Shown here: one piece after another, positions 42,062-50,583 of the stretch | Layout: the number at the start of each line of letters is the position of its first letter | Numbering within the stretch: position 1 is the stretch's first letter | Assembly (NCBI RefSeq): GCF_015694525.1 | Contig: NZ_JADQDM010000005.1 | Coordinates: 124,001 to 188,000, forward strand | DNA from: Hymenobacter ruricola | GTDB taxonomy: Bacteria > Bacteroidota > Bacteroidia > Cytophagales > Hymenobacteraceae | Length of the DNA: 64,000 nt | Direction of reading: 5' to 3' | Notes under the pieces: generated by a model | What the model saw: the letters and a program-made list of their open reading frames with translations, nothing else | Told to the model about the DNA's origin: nothing | Database searches by the model: none | Program-made: the position numbers and the translations under genes

Positions 42062-43231
42062 CTACACCGCCACTTGGCGGTAGAGCTTGGCCAGCGCCTC
42101 CACGGCGTAGTCCACCTCGGCTGCGGTGTTCATTTTGCTCATCGAGAAGCGCACGGTGGCGCGGTCGGGGTCGCAGCCCAAGGCTTCCAGCACGTGCGAA
42201 CCGGCCTGCGCCCCGCTGGTACAGGCCGAACCGCCCGACGCCGCCACCTTACTGATGTCCAGGTTAAACAGCAGCATTTCGCTGATGGCCGACGGCGGCA
42301 AGCTCACGCTCAGCACCGTGTAGAGGCTTTGGTTGGCGTGCTCGGAGAGGCCGTTGAACTGCACGTCGTCAATCTCGGCCCGCAGCTTTTCGATGAAGCG
42401 GGTTTTCAGGCCCTGCACGTGGGCCTGGTGGTCGGCCAGGTCGCGCACCGCAATTTCCAGCGCCTTGGCCAGGCCCACGATGCCGTACACATTCTCGGTG
42501 CCGGAGCGCACGTTGCGCTCCTGCGAGCCGCCGTGGATGAGCGGGCTCACCCGCAGGCCGCTGCGCGTGTAAATGAAGCCCACGCCCTTCGGCCCGTGAA
42601 ACTTGTGGGCCGAACCCACCAGGAAGTGGTTTTTCAGCTGCTGCACGTCGTGCCGGTAGTGCCCCATGGTCTGCACCGTGTCGGTGTGGAACACGGCATC
42701 GTAGCGGGCACAAATTTCGCCGATAGCCTCAATATCGTTCAGGTTGCCAATCTCGTTGTTGGCGTGCATCAAACTCACGAAGGTGCGCGACTGCCCGGCC
42801 AGCAGCTCTTCCAGATGGCCCAAATCCAAGGCCCCCTGGGCGTCGTGCTTCAGGTAGTGCAGCTCGATTTCGCCCGTCTTGGCCAGCGCTTGCAGCGGGT
42901 GCAGCACGGCGTGATGCTCCAACTTGGAGGTGATGGCGTGCTTCAGCCCCAGCGTGCGAATGCTGCCAAAGGCGGCGTAGTTGTCGGCCTCGGTGCCGCC
43001 GCTGGTGAAAATGATTTCGGCCGGCGCGGCGTTCAGCAGGTGGGCCACCGTCTTGCGGGCGTTCTCGATGGCGGCGCGCACCTGCCGGCCGGGGCCGTGC
43101 AGGCTGCTCGGGTTGCCGTAGTGGTGCTGCAGGAAGGGCAGCATGGCCTCCAGCACCTCCGGGTCGAGGGGCGTGGTGGCGGCGTTGTCGAAGTAAACGA
43201 AGGCGGGGGCGGGGGGGGTGGTGAGGGCCAT
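42062..43231 (-). CDS. Cysteine desulfurase (NifS/IscS-like)
   Basis: The 389-residue PLP enzyme removes sulfur from cysteine for iron-sulfur and thio-nucleoside synthesis. The PLP Lys is in LVGSAHKFHGPKGVGF. The mobile-loop active Cys is in SGGSACTSGAQAGSHVLEAL. The N-terminal FDNAATTPLDPEVLEAMLPF is conserved. The ATG at 43231 is chosen; a TACCTTTG box lies only four bases upstream, so the mRNA may be leaderless. No scaffold gene (iscU/sufU) is adjacent. Confidence 0.95.
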   Translation of the reverse strand: MALTTPPAPAFVYFDNAATTPLDPEVLEAMLPFLQHHYGNPSSLHGPGRQVRAAIENARKTVAHLLNAAPAEIIFTSGGTEADNYAAFGSIRTLGLKHAITSKLEHHAVLHPLQALAKTGEIELHYLKHDAQGALDLGHLEELLAGQSRTFVSLMHANNEIGNLNDIEAIGEICARYDAVFHTDTVQTMGHYRHDVQQLKNHFLVGSAHKFHGPKGVGFIYTRSGLRVSPLIHGGSQERNVRSGTENVYGIVGLAKALEIAVRDLADHQAHVQGLKTRFIEKLRAEIDDVQFNGLSEHANQSLYTVLSVSLPPSAISEMLLFNLDISKVAASGGSACTSGAQAGSHVLEALGCDPDRATVRFSMSKMNTAAEVDYAVEALAKLYRQVAV

Positions 43232-43283
43232 GCCGCAAAGGTAAAACGCAGACGCGAGGGCGGCTCCGGAGGCACCCACAACC

Positions 43284-43447
43284 TCGCAAGGGTCTTTTGC
43301 ACGCACAAAACAGCTTAGCAAAGCTTCGCTACCCTGTTTTATTCACGCAAAAATGCCTTGCGAAGCTTCGCAAGGCATTTTTGTTGGTTCCAGAGTGGCT
43401 TGCGAAGCTTCGCAAACCGGTTTTGTGTGCGCAAAAGACCCTTGCGA
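43284..43447. repeat. 164-bp nested palindrome
   Basis: The region is symmetric about the point between 43365 and 43366. The perfect innermost core is 34 bp (43349-43382: AAAAATGCCTTGCGAAGC and its mirror). The outermost arms, CTTTTGC and GCAAAAG with CAAGGG and CCCTTG (43287-43300 and 43431-43444), are symmetric, and between them are two further TTGCGAAGCTTCGCAA-like palindromes at 43318-43333 and 43400-43415. Near-perfect pairing holds over most of the length. No ORF uses it. It lies between divergent-end cysteine desulfurase and the phosphoglucosamine mutase gene end. Confidence 0.9.
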
Positions 43448-43474
43448 AGCCTTTACAAGCTTTTTGCTGCTCGA

Positions 43475-44872
43475 TTACGCCTTTACAGCAATGATTTCCT
43501 TGATGTCGCCGATGATTTTCTGGGCCAGGTAGTCGGCCGTGGCGTTGGAATCGGACTCGGCGTAGATGCGGATGATGGGCTCGGTGTTGGACTTGCGCAG
43601 GTGCACCCACTCCTTGTCGAACTCAATTTTCACGCCGTCGATGGTGTTCACCGGCTGCTTGGCGTAGCGCTTTTCCATCTGCACCAGCACCTGGTCGGTG
43701 TCGATTTCGGGCGTCAGCTCAATCTTGTTTTTCGAGATGAAGTAGCTGGGGTAAGAGTTGCGCAGCCGGCTCATGGTGAGGCCTGTTTTGGCCAGGTGCG
43801 ACAGGAAAAGGGCGATGCCCACCAGGGCGTCGCGGCCGTAGTGCAGCTCCGGGTAGATGATGCCGCCGTTGCCCTCGCCGCCAATCACGGCGTTGGTTTC
43901 CTTCATTTTGGTCACCACGTTCACCTCGCCCACGGCAGCAGCGGCGTAGTGGCCGCCGGCTTTCTCGGTCACGTCGCGCAGGGCGCGGGTGCTGCTCAAG
44001 TTGCTCACGGTGTTGCCGCCGCCCAGGGTTTTGAGCACGTAGTCGGCCACGGCCACCAACGTGTATTCTTCGCCAAACATCTGGCCGTTTTCGCTCACCA
44101 GGGCCAGGCGGTCCACGTCGGGGTCCACCACGATGCCGAGGTCGAAACCGCCCTTTTCCAGGATTTTGGCGATGTCGCGCAGGTGCTCGGGCAGCGGCTC
44201 GGGGTTGTGGGCGAAGTCGCCGGTGGGCTCGCAGTGCAGCTTCTCAATGGTGGTCACGCCCAGCGCCTCCAGCAGCAGCGGCACCGCAATGCCGCCCGAG
44301 GAATTCACCGCGTCCACCACCACCCGGAAATTGCGGGCCCTGATGGCCTCCACGTCCACCAGCGGCAGCGCCAGAATGGCCTTGATGTGCTTTTTGAGGA
44401 AGGTATTGTCGGTGGTGTACTGGCCCAGTTTGGTCACCGGCGCAAAGTCAAAGTCTTCGCTTTCGGCCGACGCCAGCACCTGCTGCCCGTCGGTGTCCGA
44501 AATGAACTCGCCCTTGGCGTTCAGCAGCTTCAGCGCGTTCCACTGCTTGGGGTTGTGCGAGGCAGTAAGGATAATGCCACCGGCCGCGTTCTTGGCGGGC
44601 ACGGCCATTTCCACGGTGGGCGTGGTGCTCAGGCCGAGGTCGCACACGTCGAGGCCAAGGCCTTGCAGCGTGGCGGCCACGAGGCGGCTCACCATGTCGC
44701 CCGAGAGGCGGGCATCGCGGCCAATGACGATGAGCTTGCTGGCGGTGGCCTGGGATTTCACCCACGTGCCATAAGCGGCGGCATACTTCACCACGTCGAG
44801 CGGAGTCAGGCCTTGCCCAACCGGCCCGCCAATGGTGCCGCGAATGCCGGATATTGATTTAATGAGAGTCAC
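43475..44872 (-). CDS. glmM: Phosphoglucosamine mutase
   Basis: The 465-residue phosphohexomutase converts glucosamine-6-phosphate to the 1-phosphate for peptidoglycan and LPS. The phosphoserine loop is GGIILTASHNPKQWNALKLL with Ser105. Metal binding is in DLGIVVDPDVDRLALVSENG, and the sugar-binding loop in VIGGEGNGGIIYPELHYG. The phosphate loop near the end is KSNTEPIIRIYAES. The GTG start at 44872 is chosen since the family begins TLIKSISGIRGTIGG. Other phosphohexomutases of the family (phosphomannomutase) cannot be excluded by sequence alone. Confidence 0.93.
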   Translation of the reverse strand: MTLIKSISGIRGTIGGPVGQGLTPLDVVKYAAAYGTWVKSQATASKLIVIGRDARLSGDMVSRLVAATLQGLGLDVCDLGLSTTPTVEMAVPAKNAAGGIILTASHNPKQWNALKLLNAKGEFISDTDGQQVLASAESEDFDFAPVTKLGQYTTDNTFLKKHIKAILALPLVDVEAIRARNFRVVVDAVNSSGGIAVPLLLEALGVTTIEKLHCEPTGDFAHNPEPLPEHLRDIAKILEKGGFDLGIVVDPDVDRLALVSENGQMFGEEYTLVAVADYVLKTLGGGNTVSNLSSTRALRDVTEKAGGHYAAAAVGEVNVVTKMKETNAVIGGEGNGGIIYPELHYGRDALVGIALFLSHLAKTGLTMSRLRNSYPSYFISKNKIELTPEIDTDQVLVQMEKRYAKQPVNTIDGVKIEFDKEWVHLRKSNTEPIIRIYAESDSNATADYLAQKIIGDIKEIIAVKA

Positions 44873-44945
44873 GCAGTAGATTTTTTGAAAGACCAAAATT
44901 AGGCATTATCGGGCGGTTGCCGACGCCGGATTTATCTTTGGAACA

Positions 44946-45800
44946 ATGGAAAATTCCGCATCCGACCCTACGGCCCTGCTTACCAACGCTCGCCGTCCGG
45001 CCCAGCTCGCAGCTTTCGGCCGCCTGCTCGACGTCCTCGACCGCTTGCGCACCGAGTGCCCCTGGGACAAAAAGCAAACCCTGCACAGCCTGCGTCATCT
45101 TACCATCGAGGAGACGTACGAAATAAGTGACGCCATCTTGCGCGACGACCTGCCCGATTTGAAAAAAGAATTGGGCGACGTCATGCTCCACCTGCTTTTC
45201 TACGCCCGCATCGCCGCCGAAAAAGGCGCTTTCGACATCGCCGACGTGCTAAACGCCCAGTGTGAGAAACTCATTTCGCGCCATCCGCACATCTACGGCG
45301 ACGTGCAAGCCGACGACGAAGACGCCGTGAAGCGCAACTGGGAGCAGCTCAAGCTCCAGGAAAAAGGCAACAAAGGGGTACTGAGCGGCGTGCCCACCTC
45401 CCTCCCGGCCTTGGTAAAGGCCATGCGCATCCAGGAAAAAGCCCGCGGCGCCGGCTTCGACTGGGAGCAGCCCGAGCAAGTGTGGCAAAAAGTGCAGGAA
45501 GAATTAGGAGAATTTGGCGAAGAGTACGGCCACGGCAACCCTGGGCAAATGCAGGCCGAGCGCGCCGCCGATGAGTTCGGCGACCTGTTGTTTTCGCTTG
45601 TGAACTTTGCGCGCTTCGCCGGCATTAACCCCGAAGAAGCCCTGGAGCGCACCAACCGCAAGTTTATCAGCCGCTTTCAGTACCTGGAAGGTGCGGCTTC
45701 GGCCAACGGCCAGCGGCTGGCCGACCTCACGTTGGCGGAAATGGACGGGTACTGGGAAGAGGCAAAACGGCGTCTGGCCCAACCCAAGGGCGCCAATTAG
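44946..45800 (+). CDS. mazG: Nucleoside triphosphate pyrophosphohydrolase MazG
   Basis: The 284-residue protein has the two tandem MazG domains. The first (about 30-150) contains RTECPWDKKQTLHSLRHLTI, EETYEISDAILRDDLPDLKK and ELGDVMLHLLFYARIAAEKG. The second (about 165-275) contains EKARGAGFDWEQPEQVWQKV, EELGEFGEEY and ADEFGDLLFSLVNFARFAGI. Conserved Glu/Asp clusters bind Mg. It hydrolyses non-canonical or excess NTPs, and lowers ppGpp in E. coli. A TATCTTTG box ends five bases before ATG, possibly a leaderless message. Confidence 0.95.
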   Translation: MENSASDPTALLTNARRPAQLAAFGRLLDVLDRLRTECPWDKKQTLHSLRHLTIEETYEISDAILRDDLPDLKKELGDVMLHLLFYARIAAEKGAFDIADVLNAQCEKLISRHPHIYGDVQADDEDAVKRNWEQLKLQEKGNKGVLSGVPTSLPALVKAMRIQEKARGAGFDWEQPEQVWQKVQEELGEFGEEYGHGNPGQMQAERAADEFGDLLFSLVNFARFAGINPEEALERTNRKFISRFQYLEGAASANGQRLADLTLAEMDGYWEEAKRRLAQPKGAN

Positions 45801-45858
45801 CGTTGGCCTATTTCTACCGCGCTCACGCTATACTTCAATTGGCTCCGGCCAAGTTTTC

Positions 45859-45890
45859 TTTGGTCGGGCCGTGCTTTTTGGTTAGGTTTG
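45859..45890 (+). promoter_or_regulatory. Putative promoter of the exbB operon
   Basis: TTTG at 45859-45862 and TAGGTTTG at 45883-45890, spaced 20 bp, match the Bacteroidota consensus. Leader to the exbB ATG at 46068 would be about 172 bases, with no obvious structure. Confidence 0.5.
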
Positions 45891-46067
45891 CCCAGCTAAG
45901 ACGGCACTGGAGCAGTTCGGACTTTGGTAAGTGCTATTCTAGTCCACTTTCATTGCGGGATTGACAAGGTTCTTTGCCGCTTGCTGCGCTTCTAACCAAC
46001 TTTTTGCTTTTTCTTTACCCACTCAATTCAACCTACTTCACACAACAACCCCAAACACTCCGGAACA

Positions 46068-46955
46068 ATGGAACAGAAAAATGCCATGAATACGAGCCCC
46101 CGGCCCGCCGCTACGGCCGCCAAAGCCGAAGCCCAAAGCAGCGGTGGAGCCTCGCTGTTCTCCGTCCTGGTTATTATCCTAGCCTTCGTCGTTAGCTACT
46201 GCGTTTACAAATTCGTGTTCGGCGACGCCAGCCACTTCCAAGGCGGCAACAACGAAAACAACCCCAACCCCGGCGATTACCTCGGCGTGGTGTACAAAGG
46301 CGGCTTCATCGTGCCGTTCCTGCTCACCATGTTCCTCTGCGTTATCACCTTCTCCATTGAGCGCATGCTCACCATCGCCAAAGCCAAAGGCTCGAAAGGC
46401 ATCGAAAGCTTCGTGCGCTCGGTGCGCCAGAAGCTGAACGCCAACGACATCAACGGCGCCCTGGCCGTGTGCGACCAGCAGAAAGGCTCGGTGGCTAACG
46501 TGGTGAAAGCCGGCCTGCTCAAGTACAACGAGATGATTCGCGAGAACAACATGACCACCGACCAGAAGGTCCTCGCCATCCAGAAGGAAATCGAGGAAAG
46601 CACCGCGCTGGAGCTGCCCATGCTGGAGAAAAACCTGGTTATCATCTCGACCATCGCCTCCATCGCCACGCTGACCGGTCTGCTCGGCACGGTATTCGGC
46701 ATGATTCGCGCCTTCGCCGCTCTGGCGCAGGCCGGTACTCCTGACGCTGTGGCACTCGCCAACGGTATCTCGGAAGCTCTGATTAACACGGCTCTGGGCA
46801 TCGGTACCTCGGCCCTGGCCATCATTGCCTACAACTACTTCACCAGCAAAATTGACGAGCTGACCTACAGCATCGACGAGGCCGGTTTCAGCATCATCCA
46901 GACCTTCGCTGGCCAGCACGGCAGCACGGCCACGGCTCCGGCCCGCACGGTTTAA
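46068..46955 (+). CDS. exbB: ExbB/TolQ-type proton channel
   Basis: The 295-residue inner-membrane protein is the proton-channel part of the TonB energy complex. Membrane segments are about 27-47, 80-100 (FIVPFLLTMFLCVITFSIER), 195-220 and 240-262. The conserved pore region is IISTIASIATLTGLLGTVFG and SEALINTALGIGTSALAIIA. The extra N-terminal soluble and membrane part is typical of Bacteroidota ExbB, which are longer than E. coli ExbB (about 245). It heads exbB-exbD-exbD-tonB. ATG 46068 taken; one at 46083 is also possible. Confidence 0.96.
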   Translation: MEQKNAMNTSPRPAATAAKAEAQSSGGASLFSVLVIILAFVVSYCVYKFVFGDASHFQGGNNENNPNPGDYLGVVYKGGFIVPFLLTMFLCVITFSIERMLTIAKAKGSKGIESFVRSVRQKLNANDINGALAVCDQQKGSVANVVKAGLLKYNEMIRENNMTTDQKVLAIQKEIEESTALELPMLEKNLVIISTIASIATLTGLLGTVFGMIRAFAALAQAGTPDAVALANGISEALINTALGIGTSALAIIAYNYFTSKIDELTYSIDEAGFSIIQTFAGQHGSTATAPARTV

Positions 46956-46989
46956 TTTTCTGTGTGGTCAGCGCCTTTGCTGATGCACT

Positions 46990-47034
46990 AAAACGCGGGG
47001 AGGTTCGTTCTAGCCAACGAGTCTCCCCGTTTTA
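46990..47034 (+). terminator. Intercistronic hairpin between exbB and exbD
   Basis: CGGGGAG/CTCCCCG stem flanked by AAAA and TTTT, about 20 bp from each gene. It could attenuate transcription or protect the exbB message, giving more ExbB than ExbD, as in other operons where the channel exceeds ExbD in amount. Confidence 0.6.
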
Positions 47035-47048
47035 AACCCCACCTCGCA

Positions 47049-47678
47049 ATGCCTAAAGTAAAACCGCACCGTACCTCGCCGTCGCTTGATATGACGCCGA
47101 TGGTGGACCTGGCTTTCTTGCTGGTGACATTCTTCATGCTCACCACCAAGTTTGCCCCCGAGGAATCCGTGGTGGTGGACACGCCGTCGTCCATCTCGGA
47201 GCTGAAATTGCCCGAAAACAACGTGATTACGCTGACCGTCGACAAAAACAAGCGCGTCTTTTTTGGCGTCGACGCCAAGCAAACCAAAATCCAGGCCCTG
47301 CAGCGGGTTGGCGCCAAGTACGGCGTGAACTTCACCGCGCAGCAAGCCAAGGAATTCGGTGACCTGCCCAACTTCGGCCTGCCCATCAACCAGCTTGGCT
47401 CCTACCTCAACATGGACAAGGAAGCTCGCAAGCAGGTGAATAAGCAGCAGCCCGGCGTGCCCCTCGATTCGCTCAACAACCAGCTGGTTGACTGGGTGCT
47501 GGAGTCGCGCCGCGCCAACCAAGCCATCTTCCACAAGCCGACTTACATCGCCATTAAAGGCGACGGCGACGCGGATGTGCCCACGGTGCAGCAAGTTATC
47601 AAGGTGCTCCAGGAGAAGGACATCAACCGCTTCAACCTCATTACGGACATGGAAAATAAGCCGGTGGCTGCCAAATAA
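47049..47678 (+). CDS. exbD: ExbD/TolR-type protein 1
   Basis: The 209-residue protein has one N-terminal membrane segment with the ExbD signature SLDMTPMVDLAFLLVTFFML (the Asp on which proton coupling depends), then a periplasmic domain with a long C-terminal helical part. It is longer than E. coli ExbD (141) in the periplasmic part, usual for Bacteroidota. The second exbD follows 46 bp downstream. Confidence 0.95.
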   Translation: MPKVKPHRTSPSLDMTPMVDLAFLLVTFFMLTTKFAPEESVVVDTPSSISELKLPENNVITLTVDKNKRVFFGVDAKQTKIQALQRVGAKYGVNFTAQQAKEFGDLPNFGLPINQLGSYLNMDKEARKQVNKQQPGVPLDSLNNQLVDWVLESRRANQAIFHKPTYIAIKGDGDADVPTVQQVIKVLQEKDINRFNLITDMENKPVAAK

Positions 47679-47723
47679 GCAGTTTACCGAGCTGAATTCC
47701 TTTCCCTCACTCACTTAAATCCC

Positions 47724-48260
47724 ATGGCAGAAATTCAAGGCAAAGCCGATTCCGGTGGAAAAGGTGGGAAGAAGCGGGCCAAGAAAATGTCGACCAAAAT
47801 CGACATGACCCCAATGGTGGACTTGGCCTTCCTCCTGCTCACCTTCTTCATGCTGACCACCACCTTCGCCAAGCCCAACGTGATGCAGCTCACGATGCCG
47901 GTGAAGAAGACCGACGACGTGGAGGACACCAAAATCAAGGCCTCGCAGGCCATGACCATCCTCCTCGGCAAAGACAACAAGGCGTACTACTACTTCGGCC
48001 TGAACACGCCAAATGACAAGAGCGTTGCCAAGCCCGAATTGAAGGTGACCAATTTCGGCCCGAATGGCATCCGGCAGGTGCTGTTGGAGCGCCAGCGCCA
48101 GCGCCCTGAGCCCATCATCCTCATCAAGCCGACCGATGATGGCAAGTACAAGAACATGGTAGACATTCTGGACGAGATGAACATCACGAACCAGAAGAAG
48201 TACGCCTTGGTGAAAGCTCCCAAAGACGACCTAGAACTTATTAAAGAATCTGGCTTATGA
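47724..48260 (+). CDS. exbD: ExbD/TolR-type protein 2
   Basis: The 178-residue protein starts with a Lys-rich cytoplasmic stretch (GKGGKKRAKKMSTKIDMTPM) followed by the proton-coupling segment DMTPMVDLAFLLLTFFMLTT. A periplasmic domain follows to the end. Two ExbDs per operon are common in Bacteroidota and may form heteromers. The stop overlaps the tonB start by four bases (ATGA), implying translational coupling. Confidence 0.95.
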   Translation: MAEIQGKADSGGKGGKKRAKKMSTKIDMTPMVDLAFLLLTFFMLTTTFAKPNVMQLTMPVKKTDDVEDTKIKASQAMTILLGKDNKAYYYFGLNTPNDKSVAKPELKVTNFGPNGIRQVLLERQRQRPEPIILIKPTDDGKYKNMVDILDEMNITNQKKYALVKAPKDDLELIKESGL

Positions 48261-49084
48261 TGGATAACGCGCAAATCGCCAAGGCCAGCTTAAACGACAT
48301 CGTTTTTGAGGGCCGCAACAAGGCGTATGGGGCCTACGTGTTGCGCCGCTTGTACCAGCGGCACGTCACGCGGGCACTCATCATCGCCACGGCTGTGTTC
48401 GCGCTGTTGGTTTTCTTTCCGCTCATCGCGCAGTATCTAAAAGATAAGATGCCGAAGGAGCCCAAGAAAAACCTGCAGGAGAACGTGCTGATGGACGCTC
48501 CTCCCCTGGACGAAACCAAACCGCCACCCCCTCCCCCGCCGCCCGAGGCTCCGCCGCCCCCGCCGCCCAAGCTTACCACCATCAAGTTCACCCCCCCGGT
48601 GGTGAAAAAGGATGAGGAAGTGAAAAAGGAGGAGGTGCCGGACCAGGAAGAGCTAAAGGACAAGACCGTAGCCACCGTGACCGTAAAAGGCAACACCGAC
48701 GCTGTGGACCTGACCGAACTCTCGGGTGAAGGCGACAAAGTGGTGGAAGAGGTTGTAGAAAACAAAGTCTACACCTACGTGGAGCAGATGCCGACCCTGC
48801 CCGGCGGCGGCGGCAACGCCGCCATCGTAGCCGCCATCCAGAAAGCCACCAAGTACCCGCCCTTGGCGCTCCGCAACCAAGTCGAAGGCCGTATTTTCGT
48901 GAGCTTCACGGTGAATGCCCAAGGCGACGTTTCGGACGTGAAAGTGGTGAAAGGCCTGGGCTCCGGCCTGGACGAGGAGACGATTCGGGCAGTGAAAACA
49001 TTGCCCAAGTTTATCCCCGGCAAGCAAAACGGCCGCGCGGTTAGCGTATCGTTCACGGTGCCGATTACCTTCAAGATTCAATAA
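48257..49084 (+). CDS. tonB: TonB-type energy transducer 1
   Basis: The 275-residue protein has one N-terminal membrane helix (RALIIATAVFALLVFFPLIA, about 36-55), a proline-rich periplasmic spacer (PPPPPPPEAPPPPPPK, about 95-110), a charged linker, and the C-terminal TonB box domain (KYPPLALRNQVEGRIFVSFT to KFIPGKQNGRAVSVSFTVPI). It couples proton motive force to outer-membrane transporters. The sequence LNDIVFEGRNKAYGAYVLRR near the start is shared with the second TonB. Confidence 0.95.
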   Translation: MMDNAQIAKASLNDIVFEGRNKAYGAYVLRRLYQRHVTRALIIATAVFALLVFFPLIAQYLKDKMPKEPKKNLQENVLMDAPPLDETKPPPPPPPPEAPPPPPPKLTTIKFTPPVVKKDEEVKKEEVPDQEELKDKTVATVTVKGNTDAVDLTELSGEGDKVVEEVVENKVYTYVEQMPTLPGGGGNAAIVAAIQKATKYPPLALRNQVEGRIFVSFTVNAQGDVSDVKVVKGLGSGLDEETIRAVKTLPKFIPGKQNGRAVSVSFTVPITFKIQ

Positions 49085-49116
49085 CTCCCGCGAATGGCCT
49101 TCGGGCCGTAGCAACA

Positions 49117-49158
49117 GAAACCCCGGATTGAGCCTCACGGCTTGGTCCGGGGTTTTTC
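49117..49158 (+). terminator. Terminator after the exb/tonB operon
   Basis: AACCCCGGA/TCCGGGGTT stem (with a 22-base loop) and five T residues, 33 bp after the first tonB stop. It separates the operon from the operator-bearing second tonB. Confidence 0.8.
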
Positions 49159-49191
49159 GTTTGCATGTCTTTTTGATTTGAAAAAATATTG

Positions 49192-49203
49192 TAGGCTAGC
49201 ATA
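49192..49203. promoter_or_regulatory. Palindromic operator site 4 (second tonB)
   Basis: TAGGC-TA-GCATA followed by CTATTAC, the same half-sites and flank as the three sites near the beta-oxidation genes. It lies 103 bp before the second tonB ATG and between TTTG (49177-49180) and a -7-like TACTATTA (49204-49211), so a bound repressor would cover the promoter. Confidence 0.65.
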
Positions 49204-49305
49204 CTATTACCAATATGTTGGACGTTGAGGAAGGGCAAGCCAGTGGCGGTGGGCCCCCGCCCGCGTGGCTTGGGTTCGATTCATTCACTTCAACCCACTA
49301 TTGCC

Positions 49306-50127
49306 ATGTCCACGCTCACTTCCCTCACCGGCTCGCTCGATGACATCGTTTTCGAGGGCCGCAACCAGGCCTACGGCGCCTATCAGCAACGCCGCTCTTA
49401 CCAGCGCCACTTAGGGTCGGCGTTGCTGATTGCCCTGACGGCTTGTACACTGCTGTTTTTGCTGCCAGTGGCAGTGAACCTGCTGTGGCCGGATGTGGTG
49501 GAGGCACCGCCCATTGTTGACGTTCTGCAGCCGACCCAACCGAGATACTATGAGCTTGAAAAAGTGAAGCCAATGACTCCACCGCCCGCGGCTTCCCAGC
49601 CCGAAGTGAAGGTAACGCCACACGACGTTATTAGAACGCGGGTGGCGCCCGACGACCAAGTGAAGCCCACGGTGGAGTCCACGCTGCCGCCGGACATTGG
49701 ACCTGCAGGCCCAGCCAAGGATGGGGTGGAGAACCCTACGGGGAGTACCGGTGGTAAGAGTACGGCTTCCACGGCGCCGGACTCGGCAGCCCCGGCTGTT
49801 GCCGCGCCCGTGGCGCCGATGCTGGCGCCGGAAGTGATGCCGGATTTCGTGGGTGGCCGGACGGCACTAATGCGCTACTTGCAAAAGCACCTGCGCTACC
49901 CGGCCGCCGCCATGGCCGCGCAAGCTTCCGGCAAGGTATTCGTCTCGTTTGTGGTGCAGACGGACGGCAGCATTGGCGAGGTAACGGTGCTCAAGGGCTT
50001 GGGCTTCGGCACAGAGGAAGCGGCGGCTCGGGTAGTGCGCGAGATGCCGGCCTGGACGCCCGGCTTGCAAAACAACCACCCCGTGCCCGTGCGCTTTACC
50101 CTGCCCATCACGTTTCAATTTGAATAA
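49306..50127 (+). CDS. tonB: TonB-type energy transducer 2
   Basis: The 273-residue paralogue of the neighbouring TonB, with N-terminal SLDDIVFEGRNQAYGAYQQR, membrane helix LIALTACTLLFLLPVAVNLL (about 38-57), a Pro-rich spacer (VDVLQPTQPRYYELEKVKPM and following) and the C-terminal TonB domain (LQKHLRYPAAAMAAQASGKV). The ATG at 49306 is chosen because the conserved start begins there. It has its own operator-bearing promoter, unlike tonB 1, so it may serve a specific substrate, possibly fatty acids by regulon logic. Confidence 0.93.
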   Translation: MSTLTSLTGSLDDIVFEGRNQAYGAYQQRRSYQRHLGSALLIALTACTLLFLLPVAVNLLWPDVVEAPPIVDVLQPTQPRYYELEKVKPMTPPPAASQPEVKVTPHDVIRTRVAPDDQVKPTVESTLPPDIGPAGPAKDGVENPTGSTGGKSTASTAPDSAAPAVAAPVAPMLAPEVMPDFVGGRTALMRYLQKHLRYPAAAMAAQASGKVFVSFVVQTDGSIGEVTVLKGLGFGTEEAAARVVREMPAWTPGLQNNHPVPVRFTLPITFQFE

Positions 50128-50170
50128 TAGCTTCGGTACGGAGCCACTGATTGCATTTGCCGGGCGGAAA

Positions 50171-50218
50171 CCGAAAATTAGCCGCAGCTATGAAAAGCGG
50201 CTAATTTTCGGCTTTTTT
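50171..50218. terminator. Terminator between tonB 2 and the small membrane gene
   Basis: Perfect 14-base arms CCGAAAATTAGCCG and complement with a 13-base loop, followed by CTTTTTTGT. It follows the second tonB. Confidence 0.85.
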
Positions 50219-50310
50219 GTGGGCTGGTTGCCGTACCGCTTTGGCTTTTAACCGAACCTTTAGCGGCATTTTGCGGGTTTATACATCTTCATTCCTGCAT
50301 TCTTTTCATT

Positions 50311-50583
50311 ATGCTTAACCTTCCCACTACTGAAGAACGCCTGGGAAAGTCGCCCCAGCGGCTGGTGCGTTACTTTGTGCTCGTCATGGCCCTGGTGTAT
50401 CTGGGCCTGGGCGTCTGGCTTTGGTGGACGGCCGACACGGCTACTGGTGGGGGCATCATCAGCCTGAGCCCAACCGCCCGCCGGGTGCTCGGCTCGGTGT
50501 TCGTTCTCTACGGCCTGTTGCGGTTTTTCCGCGGCTACCAGACCTATTTCCGCAAAAAACCTCTTTCTGATGACCATGATTAA
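50311..50583 (+). CDS. Small two-span membrane protein
   Basis: The 90-residue protein has two membrane helices (about 21-40, VRYFVLVMALVYLGLGVWLW; and 57-76, RRVLGSVFVLYGLLRFFRGY), followed by a charged tail. It overlaps the PstS-like gene by 14 bases, so it is translated together with it. No family is recognised. A small accessory factor of that gene is inferred. Confidence 0.8.
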   Translation: MLNLPTTEERLGKSPQRLVRYFVLVMALVYLGLGVWLWWTADTATGGGIISLSPTARRVLGSVFVLYGLLRFFRGYQTYFRKKPLSDDHD

